DNA of 37,039 nucleotides, taken from JAKJEP01 sp964580995 (GTDB lineage Bacteria > Planctomycetota > Phycisphaerae > Sedimentisphaerales > SM23-30). Below, piece after piece: positions 15,600-25,082 of this stretch. The stretch spans positions 1-37,039 of the forward strand of contig CAZOMV010000056.1 in the NCBI GenBank assembly GCA_964580995.1, read 5' to 3'. Position 1 is the stretch's first letter. Each line of letters opens with the position of its first letter. A model generated the notes under the pieces. The model worked only from the letters and a program-made list of their open reading frames with translations. It searched no databases and had not been told where the DNA came from. A program made the translations under genes and the position numbers.

Positions 15600-17504
15600 A
15601 TGAAACGATTAGTCACTATCGCAGTGCTCGTTGCTTGGACAGGCGCATTGTCTGCGGGCGAACGGGATGTCGTCAAACCGCTTATCGAGGATAAATTGAT
15701 CTCGGTAAGGCTCACTCAGCAGGAAATGACGGGCGGCGAAATCGACCGGCGCATCATGGACTTGATTTACAAGAACTTCATGGTTCTCAACCTGGACCGG
15801 GACTGGCTGGACCATTTCAGGAACCGCACGGACCGGGGTGATACATTCAATGTGTACTACGGTATCGGCAAGGTCCTGGACGCCGGCAGCCTGTTTGCCC
15901 AATATACCGGCGACCCGGAAGTCGCCCAGCGAACGCAGTACATTATGGATCAACTGCGGGCTTCCCGTGATCCGGACGGATACCTGGGGTTTTGGAACGT
16001 CGAGCCGAACAACTATCAAAACGTTGTCAACTGGATTCTCCACGAGCAGGAATACATCAATCTGGCGCTGGTGCGGAACTATCGCGCGACGGGGAATCCC
16101 CAATCCCTGGCGGATGCGCGAGTCATGGCCGACTACATCATGAGGACGTTTCCCGCCAACGAGAATGGCGAACATGTTATTCCCGCCGGAACGAGCATTG
16201 CGGGAATCACGGAAGGATTCGTCGAACTGTACCGTGTAACTGGCGACCAGAAGTATCTGGACTTCGCCAGGAACCTGCAATACGAGCCGCACTGGTATTA
16301 CCTGAAACCGTTCGAGGCGTGGAAGGAGAATATCTCCAAGGCAAACTACCACGTTTACGTTATGCTCTCGCACATGTACCCCGACACGGAACTGTATCGT
16401 TTGCTAGGCGGCGACGATTACCTTAAAAAGAGCCTGTGGATAAAACAGGAATTGCTCGAGCAGGGACGCGGCGGCCTGCTGGTTACCGGTTCCACCTCTG
16501 AAGGCGAGTATTTCACATACAATCAACAAGGTGCGGGGACTATCGAAGAATCCTGCGTTACGGCCTATTTTCTCCGCTGGATCGACAGCCTCATGCGATT
16601 GGAAGGCGATATGCGGTATGGGGATATTATGGAACGGACGATTTACAACGCCCTGTTCGGGGCGCAGTCCCCGGACGGCCGCCACATTTGCTACTTCACG
16701 CCGTTTACGGGGAAGAGGAGTTTTCAAAGCCATGATACTTTCTGCTGCAACGGAAACTTCCGACGCGCGGTTGCCGAACTGCCGCAGAAGGTGTACTACC
16801 GCACCCAGGACGGCGGTATCGCGCTGAACCTGTTCACCAGCTCTGACAAGATATTCGATGTCAACGGCAAGACCGTTGCAATCAAAGAGGAAACCGAGTA
16901 TCCGAACTCCGGCGAAGTCAAACTGACGTTTACGTGTTCCGAACCGGTGGAATTCGCGTTCCGATTCCGCACTCCGCGCTGGGCAGAAACGATTGCGTGT
17001 GCCGTGTCCAATGTGCCATGCGCCCCGACGAAGTCGCTACTCGGCTACGCAGAAATCAAACGGCTTTGGAAATCTGGTGACATTCTAACCGTCTCCATGC
17101 CGATCAACTGGCGTTTCGTTCGTGGCCGGATGATTCAGGAAGGCCGCGTTGCCCTGATGCGGGGACCGATTCTGTTTACGTTCAGCGAGAAACGGAACGG
17201 GGAAGTACTCAAAAAATACCCGGAACCCCGTGATCTGGTTCTCGATCCGACCAGTATCGGCAGCCCGATCCTGGATGATTCCGTCCGTCCCAATGGACAG
17301 AAGGTTGTCGTGAAAGCCTGGACGAATCCCGAACGCACGGGTGACCCGGTCGATGTCGTTCTGACAGAGTTTGTCGATCCCAACGGTATCGAAGTGTATT
17401 TCAAGATTCCGGATCTCAATGACACGAAATCGATTCGTATCGTGGACGACGAATTACTCTCGGAACCACGTCAGTCGGCCAACGGGGAGAGTCCTATACT
17501 ATAA
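15600..17504 (+). CDS. Exported GH127-like beta-L-arabinofuranosidase
   Basis: A 634-aa protein of the DUF1680/GH127 superfamily, which removes L-arabinofuranose from plant glycans and glycoproteins. The ATG at 15600 is preferred: AAAGGGA lies upstream and MKRLVTIAVLVAWTGALSAG is a signal peptide. An (alpha/alpha)6-barrel region (about 60-420) contains DGYLGFW, TGDPEVAQ and AGITEGFVELYRVTGD. The family's zinc/cysteine active site is visible as Glu316-Glu317-Ser-Cys319 and the pair Cys382-Cys383 (TFCCNG). In characterised members a cysteine near the pair is the nucleophile and a glutamate the acid/base. The C-terminal part is a beta-sandwich. Unlike neighbouring exported proteins it has no dockerin tail. 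A related family (GH142/GH146) is an alternative. Confidence 0.88.
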   Translation: MKRLVTIAVLVAWTGALSAGERDVVKPLIEDKLISVRLTQQEMTGGEIDRRIMDLIYKNFMVLNLDRDWLDHFRNRTDRGDTFNVYYGIGKVLDAGSLFAQYTGDPEVAQRTQYIMDQLRASRDPDGYLGFWNVEPNNYQNVVNWILHEQEYINLALVRNYRATGNPQSLADARVMADYIMRTFPANENGEHVIPAGTSIAGITEGFVELYRVTGDQKYLDFARNLQYEPHWYYLKPFEAWKENISKANYHVYVMLSHMYPDTELYRLLGGDDYLKKSLWIKQELLEQGRGGLLVTGSTSEGEYFTYNQQGAGTIEESCVTAYFLRWIDSLMRLEGDMRYGDIMERTIYNALFGAQSPDGRHICYFTPFTGKRSFQSHDTFCCNGNFRRAVAELPQKVYYRTQDGGIALNLFTSSDKIFDVNGKTVAIKEETEYPNSGEVKLTFTCSEPVEFAFRFRTPRWAETIACAVSNVPCAPTKSLLGYAEIKRLWKSGDILTVSMPINWRFVRGRMIQEGRVALMRGPILFTFSEKRNGEVLKKYPEPRDLVLDPTSIGSPILDDSVRPNGQKVVVKAWTNPERTGDPVDVVLTEFVDPNGIEVYFKIPDLNDTKSIRIVDDELLSEPRQSANGESPIL

Positions 17505-17657
17505 TAGAACAGTAAAAGCCTTTTCCATCGATGTATATTCCTGTTTGAATATGTTTTAGGATGTCCCGGATGTAGAGAGAACTGCAAAGGCGGAGAATCC
17601 CGCTTACATGGTGTTTAGCGGATTAATGCTATTTGATTCAAGCGAAAGGAAAACTTT

Positions 17658-20204
17658 ATGATGAGGACCCTCCCCATGAAAAAAATCACATGTTGTTTCG
17701 TAGTCCTGTTTTTCATATCCTTTTATACCCGGACTGTTTTAGCGGCCACCAGCCCGTCGCCGGCGGAATTCGCCGAACGGAACCGTTGGGTCTCAGCCGC
17801 CTTCCCGGCCCTCGAATCACTCCCTGCCCCCGACGCGGGCCTGATCGTAAAAGCCAACCTCATCCCCGTTCAACTGAACGCCCGAATCGGCCAGCCGTTT
17901 ACTATCGGCAACACCCGGTACGACCGCGGCCTCTTCTGTCATGCCCTTAGCGAAATCCTCGTCCGCCTGCCCGCACCTGCGCAATCCCTGGAGGCGGTCG
18001 CCGGCGTGGATAGCAACGGCTCCGGAACGGTGGTCTTTGTGGTAAAAAAAGACAAAAACGAACTCTTCCGTTCGCCCATTATAAAACAAGGCCAGGAGGG
18101 TACTGCCGTAAAGGTTCCCCTGGACGCCGCCCGGGAATTCACCCTCATCGTCGAAGATGGCGGCGATGGAATTCCCTTTGACCAGGCCGTCTGGGCCGAT
18201 GCCAAAGTCACCCTCCAGAATGGAGATACCATCTGGTTGGGCGACCTTCCCATTCTCGAAGGCCAGCCGTCCGTCACCTATCCCCAGCAATTGCCCTTCT
18301 CCTTCGTTTACAACGGCAAGTCTTCCGCCGAACTTTTACCCAACTGGAAAGGCAAAACCGAAAGTAAAAAACTGGATGACCATCGCACGCAGTCCACTCT
18401 CCTCTACACCGATCCCGCTACCGGTCTGGAAGTTCGCTGTGTGGTAGTTATGTATAATGATTTTCCCACCGTGGAGTGGACGGTATATTTTAAAAACACC
18501 GGTTCCGCCGATACTCCCATCCTGGAAAATATCCAGGCAATCGATACGACCCTCCAGCGGTATGTTTTTGATACCAATCCCGCCTGGGGCGAGTTCACCC
18601 TCCACTATAACAGAGGAGAAAACGCTTCCGTCGAAAGCTTCCAGCCGCTCACAAACATCTTAGCCGCCAATGCCAAACTCCAACTGGCACCCGTCGGCGG
18701 CCGGGGCACCCAGAATCAAATGTCCTTCTATAACCTGAGCTGGCACAGCGAAGGCGTCATCTGTGTCCTCGGCTGGCCGGGCCAATGGGCCGCCGAATTC
18801 ACCCGCGACGCCCAGGCCGCCCTCTCCGTTCGCGGCGGCCAGGAACTGACCCATCTGAAACTCCAGCCCGGCGAAGAAATCCGCAGCCCGCTGGTGGTCT
18901 TGCAGTTTTACAAACGCTCATGGCCGCAGGCTCAGAACCTCTGGCGCCGCTGGATGCTCACCCACAATGTCCCCCGCGTCAACGGCCAGCTCCCCCAGCC
19001 GATTATGTCCGCCTATGCCGGCCGGATCTACAGCGAAATGGTCAATGCCGACGAGCAAAAACTCAAAGACTATATGGACCGCTATATTGAAGAAGGCCTC
19101 AAACCCGATTATCTGTGGGTCGATGCCGGCTGGTATGTCGGCTCGCACGAAAACAACTGGCCTTTTGTCGGCACCTGGGAAGTAGATACCAATCGTTTTC
19201 CCGGTGGTCTGCGGACCCTGAGCGATTACGCCCGCTCCAAAGGCGTCAACTTCCTCCTCTGGTTCGAGCCGGAACGCGTTGCTCCCGGCACCTGGCTGGC
19301 CAAAGAACATTCTGACTGGGTGCTTGGCGGCGACAAGGGCGGCCTGCTCAACCTGGGCAATCCCCAGGCCTGGGACTGGGCGGTCAATCATTTCAGCGAT
19401 CTGATTAAAACCGAAGGAATCGATTACTACCGCCAGGATTTCAATATGGACCCGCTCACTTATTGGCGGAAAAATGACGCCGAAGACCGCCAGGGCATTA
19501 CGGAAAACAAGCATGTCATGGGCTATCTGGCCTACTGGGATGAACTGCTGCGCCGCCATCCAAACATCCGCATTGATTCCTGCGCCTCCGGCGGACGCCG
19601 CAACGACCTGGAAACCCTCCGCCGTTCCGTCCCTCTCTGGCGCACCGACTACCCCCTGAACGCCATCATCAGTCAATGCCAGACCTACGGCATTTCTTCC
19701 TGGATCCCCTATTACGGCAGCGGCCAGCTCGCCTGCGAAGGATCCTATCACGGTACCGGCTGGACCCCCGTCATCCCTTACGCCTTCTGGAGCGATATCA
19801 CCCCTAGCCTCATGTGCGGCTTTGATATCCGCGTGAAAGATATCGACTATCCCCAACTGCGAAAACTCTTCTCCTACTGGCGGCAGACCGTCATCCAGAA
19901 TTTCTATGGCGACTACTATCCCCTGACTTCCCATAGTACCTCCTCGGATGCCTGCATGGCCTGGCAGTTTAACCGCCCGGAAACCGGCGAAGGACTGGTG
20001 CAAGCCTTCCTCCGCCCCGATACGGTCATTCTTGGCCTTCGCCTGAAACTGCGGGACCTGGAACCCGGTGCCGCCTACGAACTCTCGCGCTATGGCAGCG
20101 AAGAAAAAATCTCGCTCTCGGGCGAGGAACTCATGAAAAACGGCCTGAAAATCTACTCCGAGTCCATCCCCGACGCCGTCGTCATCACCTATAAGAAAAA
20201 GTAA
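17658..20204 (+). CDS. Exported NPCBM-GH36 alpha-galactosidase
   Basis: An 848-aa retaining alpha-galactosidase. AAAGGAAA precedes the ATG at 17658, and a signal peptide ends near residue 29 (VLA-ATSPS). Residues about 40-190 form an NPCBM-type carbohydrate module (IGNTRYDRGLFCHALSEI, VAGVDSNGSGTVVFVV). An N-terminal beta-supersandwich follows, then the GH36 barrel from about 445: DYLWVDAGWY, LLWFEPERV, the nucleophile Asp594 in YYRQDFNMDP, SCASGGRR, and the acid/base Asp664 in LWRTDYPLN. It would release terminal alpha-galactose from galactomannan or raffinose-type oligosaccharides outside the cytoplasm. The 153 nt upstream contain no convincing promoter. It lies downstream of the GH127-like gene on the same strand, and no terminator separates them. 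Confidence 0.93.
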   Translation: MMRTLPMKKITCCFVVLFFISFYTRTVLAATSPSPAEFAERNRWVSAAFPALESLPAPDAGLIVKANLIPVQLNARIGQPFTIGNTRYDRGLFCHALSEILVRLPAPAQSLEAVAGVDSNGSGTVVFVVKKDKNELFRSPIIKQGQEGTAVKVPLDAAREFTLIVEDGGDGIPFDQAVWADAKVTLQNGDTIWLGDLPILEGQPSVTYPQQLPFSFVYNGKSSAELLPNWKGKTESKKLDDHRTQSTLLYTDPATGLEVRCVVVMYNDFPTVEWTVYFKNTGSADTPILENIQAIDTTLQRYVFDTNPAWGEFTLHYNRGENASVESFQPLTNILAANAKLQLAPVGGRGTQNQMSFYNLSWHSEGVICVLGWPGQWAAEFTRDAQAALSVRGGQELTHLKLQPGEEIRSPLVVLQFYKRSWPQAQNLWRRWMLTHNVPRVNGQLPQPIMSAYAGRIYSEMVNADEQKLKDYMDRYIEEGLKPDYLWVDAGWYVGSHENNWPFVGTWEVDTNRFPGGLRTLSDYARSKGVNFLLWFEPERVAPGTWLAKEHSDWVLGGDKGGLLNLGNPQAWDWAVNHFSDLIKTEGIDYYRQDFNMDPLTYWRKNDAEDRQGITENKHVMGYLAYWDELLRRHPNIRIDSCASGGRRNDLETLRRSVPLWRTDYPLNAIISQCQTYGISSWIPYYGSGQLACEGSYHGTGWTPVIPYAFWSDITPSLMCGFDIRVKDIDYPQLRKLFSYWRQTVIQNFYGDYYPLTSHSTSSDACMAWQFNRPETGEGLVQAFLRPDTVILGLRLKLRDLEPGAAYELSRYGSEEKISLSGEELMKNGLKIYSESIPDAVVITYKKK

Positions 20205-20209
20205 AATCA

Positions 20210-20237
20210 TTGACGCCCTGGCCATCCGCTATACAAT
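20210..20237 (+). promoter_or_regulatory. Promoter for FAD-dependent oxidoreductase gene
   Basis: TTGACG (20210-20215), a 16-nt spacer and TACAAT (20232-20237) make a good sigma-70 type promoter starting just after the GH36 stop. The start would be near 20244, giving a leader of about 130 nt. Confidence 0.6.
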
Positions 20238-20287
20238 GACCACGATATCGTTCACTGGTAGAGTAGGTTACGTATATCGGATGGCCA
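20219..20287 (+). repeat. Long inverted repeat overlapping the promoter
   Basis: TGGCCATCCGCTATAC (20219-20234) pairs with GTATATCGGATGGCCA (20272-20287) at 15 of 16 positions, around a 37-nt loop that itself contains the palindrome ACGATATCGT. The left arm covers the promoter spacer and part of the -10. No T-run follows, so it is not a standard terminator. It could be an operator, a looped binding site or a degenerate small mobile repeat. Confidence 0.6.
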
Positions 20288-20375
20288 AAGACAATGGTGG
20301 TGTATTCTTTCAGTTACGCCCGGGGGCCAAACCATTTTTGATGGAAATCTTTAACTATATGAAATTGCTTAACTT

Positions 20376-21983
20376 ATGATAAGGCTTACCGGCATAGTCC
20401 TGCCATTCGACCACTCGCCCGAAGCTTTGGTTCGGGGCATTCTGGAGTTTTTGAAGATTTCCGAGCGGGAGTTTCTTACCTATTCAATCGTCCGCAAATC
20501 GATCGACGCCCGGCGTAAATCCCACATAATGGCGGTTTATACGCTGGATGTGAAAGTGAGTAATGAGCCGGAACTGCTGGGCCGGTTTGCCAATAGCAGC
20601 AGTGTGGGTCTCGTCCCTGATATGAAATACCCCATGCCTGTTGTCAGCCGGTGGCAGGGGCTCAGTCCGCTTATTGTGGGAAGCGGCCCCTGTGGGCTGT
20701 TTGCAGCGTTGATTCTGGCACAATGGGGGGCAAAACCGGTTCTGATTGAAAGAGGAAAAGAAGTTCGGACCCGGATCAGGGATGTCCGGAGTTTCTGGGA
20801 TAAGGGCCATTTGGACCCGGAATCGAATGTCCAGTTTGGTGAAGGGGGGGCCGGCACCTTTTCGGATGGCAAGCTGGCCACGCAGATTAAGGACAAGCAC
20901 AATCGCTGCCGGAAGGTACTGGAAGAATTGGCTAGGGCAGGAGCACCAGACGAAATCCTGTATCAAGCCAGGCCTCATATCGGCACCGACCATCTGGTTC
21001 GAGTCGTGCAGAACATTCGTCAGAGTATCATATCCGCGGGCGGCCAGGTTCGGTTCCAAACCAAACTGACCAGCATCCAAATCCGCGCTGGCAAACTGAC
21101 CGGTGCCCTCGTCAATGGCGCGGAAAGGATCGAAACCGATACCCTGGTACTGGCGGTCGGACACAGCGCCCGCGATACCTTCGAGATGCTGCATCAACAG
21201 GGGATTCCTATCGTGGCTAAGTCATTTTCAATCGGCGTTCGGATCGAGCATCCGCAAGCGATAATCGACAAGTCCCAGTACGGCCAGTCTGCCGGTCATC
21301 CGTTGCTGGGACCGGCGGAATACAAACTGGTCCACCATTGCCCTAACGGCCGCTCAGCTTATACCTTTTGTATGTGTCCCGGCGGGGAGGTGATCGCTTC
21401 CTCCTCGGAACCCGGCCAGGTGGTAACGAACGGAATGAGCGGTTATTCGCGAAACCGTCCCAATGCCAACAGTGCCTTACTGGCGGGTGTCAATCCTCGG
21501 GATTTCGGCAATTCGCACGTCCTGGCGGGCATCGAATTTCAACGGCAATGGGAACGAAAAGCCTTTGCGACGGGGGGTGGAAACTATTATGCCCCGGTAC
21601 AACTGGTGGGAGATTTCCTGGCTGGGGCGCCTTCCAGCCGCCTGGGCAGTGTCATACCGAGCTATACTCCCGGAACCACACCCTGTGATCTTGCTGAATG
21701 CCTGCCGGATTTTGTCGTTGAAACCCTCCGTCTGGCCCTACCGCAAATGGACAAGCAACTGAGGGGTTTTGCCGCCTATGATGCGGTTATGACCGCTGTG
21801 GAGTCCAGAAGCTCTTCCCCCGTCCGAATAATCCGGGATGAGACCTACCAGAGTCCTGCCGTAAAAGGTCTCTACCCAGCCGGTGAAGGCGCAGGCTACG
21901 CGGGGGGGATCATCTCCGCGGCAGTCGATGGCATCAAGATAGCCGAAGCTATTTGTGGTACTACCTTTCCCCCCAAAAAATGA
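20376..21983 (+). CDS. FAD-dependent oxidoreductase (COG2509 type)
   Basis: A 535-aa cytoplasmic flavoprotein of the widely conserved but poorly characterised COG2509 family. It has a short N-terminal domain (1-95), the dinucleotide motif IVGSGPCGLFAALILAQWG near residue 100 followed by LIERG, the family signature VQFGEGGAGTFSDGKL (about 152-167), and a C-terminal FAD-contacting segment GLYPAGEGAGYAGG near 500-513. Physiological substrate is unknown. The ATG at 20376 has no clear ribosome site, which leaves the start uncertain, but the N-terminal domain is family-typical. It is transcribed alone, converging on tRNA-Gln. Confidence 0.88.
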   Translation: MIRLTGIVLPFDHSPEALVRGILEFLKISEREFLTYSIVRKSIDARRKSHIMAVYTLDVKVSNEPELLGRFANSSSVGLVPDMKYPMPVVSRWQGLSPLIVGSGPCGLFAALILAQWGAKPVLIERGKEVRTRIRDVRSFWDKGHLDPESNVQFGEGGAGTFSDGKLATQIKDKHNRCRKVLEELARAGAPDEILYQARPHIGTDHLVRVVQNIRQSIISAGGQVRFQTKLTSIQIRAGKLTGALVNGAERIETDTLVLAVGHSARDTFEMLHQQGIPIVAKSFSIGVRIEHPQAIIDKSQYGQSAGHPLLGPAEYKLVHHCPNGRSAYTFCMCPGGEVIASSSEPGQVVTNGMSGYSRNRPNANSALLAGVNPRDFGNSHVLAGIEFQRQWERKAFATGGGNYYAPVQLVGDFLAGAPSSRLGSVIPSYTPGTTPCDLAECLPDFVVETLRLALPQMDKQLRGFAAYDAVMTAVESRSSSPVRIIRDETYQSPAVKGLYPAGEGAGYAGGIISAAVDGIKIAEAICGTTFPPKK

Positions 21984-21999
21984 AAATTTGTGTAAAAAA

Positions 22000-22070
22000 C
22001 TGGGGAACCGGGATTCGAACCCAAACTAACTGATCCAGAGTCAGTTGTGCTACCATTACACTATTCCCCA
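22000..22070 (-). tRNA. tRNA-Gln (anticodon CUG)
   Basis: A complete cloverleaf on the minus strand: 7-bp acceptor TGGGGAA/TTCCCCA, D arm GTGT-AATGGTA-GCAC, anticodon arm ACTGA-CTCTGGA-TCAGT with anticodon CTG, a 4-nt variable loop, and a T arm with TTCGAAT loop (two G-T pairs in the stem). The discriminator base is G, as in bacterial tRNA-Gln. CCA is not encoded: GTTTTTTACA follows, and its T-run may help termination. Confidence 0.93.
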
Positions 22071-22079
22071 ATAAGTAAT

Positions 22080-22108
22080 TTAATAACAAATAGTTACGAA
22101 AAAATCAA
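22080..22108 (-). promoter_or_regulatory. Promoter for tRNA-Gln
   Basis: On the minus strand TTGATT (22108-22103), a 17-nt spacer and TATTAA (22085-22080), which places the start a few bases before the tRNA 5' end. Confidence 0.5.
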
Positions 22109-22188
22109 CACACTTTCTATCCATTACCCGTAACTTTACAATTCCGGGATTCATATTGCAAGGGAATTTAGCCCGACAAAAGTATCTG

Positions 22189-22217
22189 TTGACATTTTAT
22201 CTAAAAATTTGTATCAT
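22189..22217 (+). promoter_or_regulatory. Promoter for PEP-CTERM protein gene
   Basis: TTGACA (22189-22194), a 17-nt spacer and TATCAT (22212-22217): consensus -35 and a one-mismatch -10, 66 nt before the ATG. Confidence 0.75.
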
Positions 22218-22282
22218 AATGGGTAGAGAGAGTAATTATTGAGGTGAGAAAGCTTTCAACTATTTTTGAAAGGAGCAGAGAG

Positions 22283-23089
22283 ATGAGAAATTGGTTTGTT
22301 GTTTTAGCCCTATTGGTCTGCCCATTGATCACTAGTGGTGCGTCGGTCATTCTCAACGAATGGAATTGCGTGGGGGATTTAGATTATCTGGATGGAGCCA
22401 GTTCGGATAAATCGGATACCTTTTTCGACCGCGTTGCCGGAAACGGTAAAGATTGGATTGAGCTGGTCGTGACCGAAGATAACGTGGATATGCGCGGCTG
22501 GACGTTTAACTGGCAGGATACCAATTCCTCCGGTGTGATTACCCTGTCCGATAACAGCTTTTGGCAGAATATGCGTATGGGTACCATCCTTACCCTGATT
22601 GAGGATAATCCCGTCGGCGGCCAAAATACCGGTACGGATACCAGCACCGCTTTCCGCACGGATAGTCTGGGCGACTGGTGGATCAATATCTGCACGGTCG
22701 ATGAACAGGCGAAATCTGCTTCAGAACAGTTGTGTTCTACTGATAGCAGCGGTACTTTTAAAGTCAATTCGGATGCTTGGCAGCTAACCATTCGCGATGC
22801 CTCTAATGCAGTTATTTTTGGGCCGATAGGTGAAGCTGTCGCCGCTTGGGGCGGGGGCGGAATCAGTAGTAAAGAAGTCGGCAAGTTAGAAGCCGACCCC
22901 TCCTCCGGCATAACCCTGGCCAGCTATGCAGATGGCACCTCCAGCTCTTTTGGTGCCGCCAATATCTGGAGCGGCGGCGATGAAGTCCAGGATTTTACCG
23001 CTCTGCGGTCCTGGGCACCGGTTCCCGAACCGATGACTCTTTCACTGCTGGCGATGGGCGGCTTGCTGATTTCCAGAAAGAAACGGTAA
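22283..23089 (+). CDS. PEP-CTERM exported protein, lamin-tail-like
   Basis: A 268-aa secreted protein. AAAGGAGC lies 7 nt before the ATG at 22283, and MRNWFVVLALLVCPLITSG is a signal peptide. The body (SVILNEWNCVG, DWIELVVTEDNVDMRGWTFNW) resembles a lamin-tail domain, a beta-sandwich often found on surface proteins. The C-terminus VPEPMTLSLLAMGG followed by LLISRKKR is a standard PEP-CTERM signal: the PEP motif, a hydrophobic stretch and basic residues, recognised by an exosortase. No exosortase gene is in the window. It is a single-gene unit with its own promoter and terminator. Confidence 0.9.
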   Translation: MRNWFVVLALLVCPLITSGASVILNEWNCVGDLDYLDGASSDKSDTFFDRVAGNGKDWIELVVTEDNVDMRGWTFNWQDTNSSGVITLSDNSFWQNMRMGTILTLIEDNPVGGQNTGTDTSTAFRTDSLGDWWINICTVDEQAKSASEQLCSTDSSGTFKVNSDAWQLTIRDASNAVIFGPIGEAVAAWGGGGISSKEVGKLEADPSSGITLASYADGTSSSFGAANIWSGGDEVQDFTALRSWAPVPEPMTLSLLAMGGLLISRKKR

Positions 23090-23120
23090 GAATCTATAAT
23101 ATTTGTTCGGTTTAAACGAA

Positions 23121-23154
23121 AGCCCCAAAGGAATTCCACTTTGGGGCTTTTTTT
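23121..23154 (+). terminator. Rho-independent terminator of the PEP-CTERM gene
   Basis: AGCCCCAAAG pairs with CTTTGGGGCT around an 8-nt loop and is followed by a T-run. It may also serve typA, which converges from the right (stop at 23195), although the minus-strand T-tract is poorer (TTTCGTTT). Confidence 0.92.
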
Positions 23155-23194
23155 ATGTCTGGTTGAACCAGCCTATCCATCGGATCTGCGTTTT

Positions 23195-25051
23195 CTACCG
23201 AACCTTTCGCATGGCGATTTTTCGGGTATTTTCGTTAAGGATCCGTTTGCGGATGCGAATGGTTTTGGGTAAAATCTCGACCAGTTCATCGTCCTGAATA
23301 TATTCCAGCGCCTCTTCGAGACTCAAAATCCGGGCCGGCCGGATTTTGGCCGCATCATCTTTGCTGGCGGCCCGGATATTCGTCATTTGTTTCAATTTCA
23401 CCACGTTGACGGGTATGTCTTTTTCCTTGCAGTGCTCACCCACCACCTGTCCTGCATACACCTGTTCGCCGGGCCGGACGAAGAAAATTCCCCGGTCATA
23501 CAGGCCGTCCAGTGCATAGGCGGTGACCTGTCCGGTCGTGGTGGCCACCATAACCCCGGCCAGCCGTCGCGGGATCGACCCTCGTACCGGTTCGTATTGT
23601 TCAAAGGTATGATGCATAATGGCTCGGCCCTTCGTGGCGTTCATCAGCCGGGAGTGCAGTCCGAACAGCCCGCGCGAAGGGATCGAAAACTCCATATGGA
23701 TATAATCATCCGTCCCGCTTTTAGCATCCATTTTTACCAGTTCGGTGCGCCGATCCCCCAGCAGGTTCATAACTGGGCTTTGGCAGTCGATCGGGCAGTC
23801 GATCACCAGCAGTTCGATCGGTTCGTGCGTCTTGCCGTCGATCTCTTTGTAAATAACATTCGGTTTTCCCACACAGAGTTCAAATCCTTCCCGCCGCATA
23901 TTTTCCAGCAGGATGCCAATGTGCATCAATCCTCTGCCGGATACTTTAAACTCTTCCGGAGTTTCGCCCGGTTCCACCCGCAGGGCCACGTTGTGCTGCA
24001 ATTCCTTATCGAGCCGTTCGCGAATCTGGCGGCTGGTTAACGATCTGCCTTCTTTGCCGGCAAAAGGCCCGTCATTAACCCGGAAAGTGGTATGCATGGT
24101 CGGTTCGGCTACCGTGATGGCCGGCAGGGCGGTCGGATTTTCGGCACAGGCCAGGGTGTTGCCGATATCGATCGGATCCATCCCGGAAATGGCGCAGATG
24201 TCACCTGCCTGGACATGGCTCACCTGTTTTCTGCCCAGCCCGATAAATTGATGGATTTGTAAAATCTTCTGCAGGGTATGATTGCCATGCCGGTCAATCA
24301 CCGTAACCATTTGTCCTTCCGTGATTTCGCCGGCGAAGATCCGGCCGATGGCAATTCGCCCAACATAATCGGAATATTCCAGGGTGGTAATCAGCATCTG
24401 CAAGGGGGCATGGACGGTAACGTCCGGGGCAGGAATAGAATGGACAATCGCTTCAAAAATGGCCCGGACATTATTGGTGGGTTTGTCCAGGTGCAGTGTG
24501 GCCCAGCCTTCCTTGGCGGAGGCGTAAATGATCGGGAAATCCAGGGCCTCGTCGCTGGCCCCGAGCTGAATCAGCAGATCAAAAACTTCATTCACCACAT
24601 CGTCCGGTCGGGAATCGGGACGATCGACTTTGTTGACGACCACGATGGGTTTGAGCTTGTGTTCCAGGGCCTTACCCAGGACAAACCGGGTCTGGGGCAT
24701 CGGCCCGTCAAAGGCATCCACCAGCAGCAAAACCCCGTCCGCCATTTTCAAAACCCGCTCCACCTCGCCGCCAAAGTCCGCATGACCGGGCGTGTCGATG
24801 ATGTTGATCTTATAATGACGCCCCTCATAGTCCGTATAACCTACCGCGCAATTTTTGCTCAGGATGGTGATGCCGCGCTCCCGTTCGAGCGGGTTGGAGT
24901 CCATAATCAGGCCATGCTGGCCGCCGGCCAGCTTATCGAGTTCTCCATTGCGAAACATCCCCGACTGGTACAAAAGCTGGTCCACCAGCGTCGTTTTGCC
25001 GTGATCCACATGGGCAATAATCGCTACATTCCGGATTGATTCTTTAGTCAT
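23195..25051 (-). CDS. typA: Ribosome-associated GTPase TypA/BipA
   Basis: A 618-aa translational GTPase, family-typical length, that binds ribosomes and assists 50S assembly, especially in cold or stress. G1 is AHVDHGKT (13-20), the switch threonine sits in RERGIT (57-62), G3 is DTPGH (86-90), G4 NKVD (140-143) and G5 YASAK (about 185). The BipA-specific C-terminus includes SRGLFGLHSRLMNATKGRAIM and the GIFFVRPGEQVYAGQVVGEH segment. It is a monocistronic unit with a near-consensus promoter and an unusual 5' hairpin in its leader. Identification is secure. Confidence 0.98.
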   Translation of the reverse strand: MTKESIRNVAIIAHVDHGKTTLVDQLLYQSGMFRNGELDKLAGGQHGLIMDSNPLERERGITILSKNCAVGYTDYEGRHYKINIIDTPGHADFGGEVERVLKMADGVLLLVDAFDGPMPQTRFVLGKALEHKLKPIVVVNKVDRPDSRPDDVVNEVFDLLIQLGASDEALDFPIIYASAKEGWATLHLDKPTNNVRAIFEAIVHSIPAPDVTVHAPLQMLITTLEYSDYVGRIAIGRIFAGEITEGQMVTVIDRHGNHTLQKILQIHQFIGLGRKQVSHVQAGDICAISGMDPIDIGNTLACAENPTALPAITVAEPTMHTTFRVNDGPFAGKEGRSLTSRQIRERLDKELQHNVALRVEPGETPEEFKVSGRGLMHIGILLENMRREGFELCVGKPNVIYKEIDGKTHEPIELLVIDCPIDCQSPVMNLLGDRRTELVKMDAKSGTDDYIHMEFSIPSRGLFGLHSRLMNATKGRAIMHHTFEQYEPVRGSIPRRLAGVMVATTTGQVTAYALDGLYDRGIFFVRPGEQVYAGQVVGEHCKEKDIPVNVVKLKQMTNIRAASKDDAAKIRPARILSLEEALEYIQDDELVEILPKTIRIRKRILNENTRKIAMRKVR

Positions 25052-25082
25052 ACTCTCTTTACTTCTTCTTATTCCATCATTT

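Noticed and set aside
18918..20225. 435-codon open frame antisense to the GH36 gene
   Set aside because: It is a shadow of codon bias in the opposite strand: GH36 catalytic motifs are intact on the plus strand, and the antisense product has no signal, domain or ribosome site.
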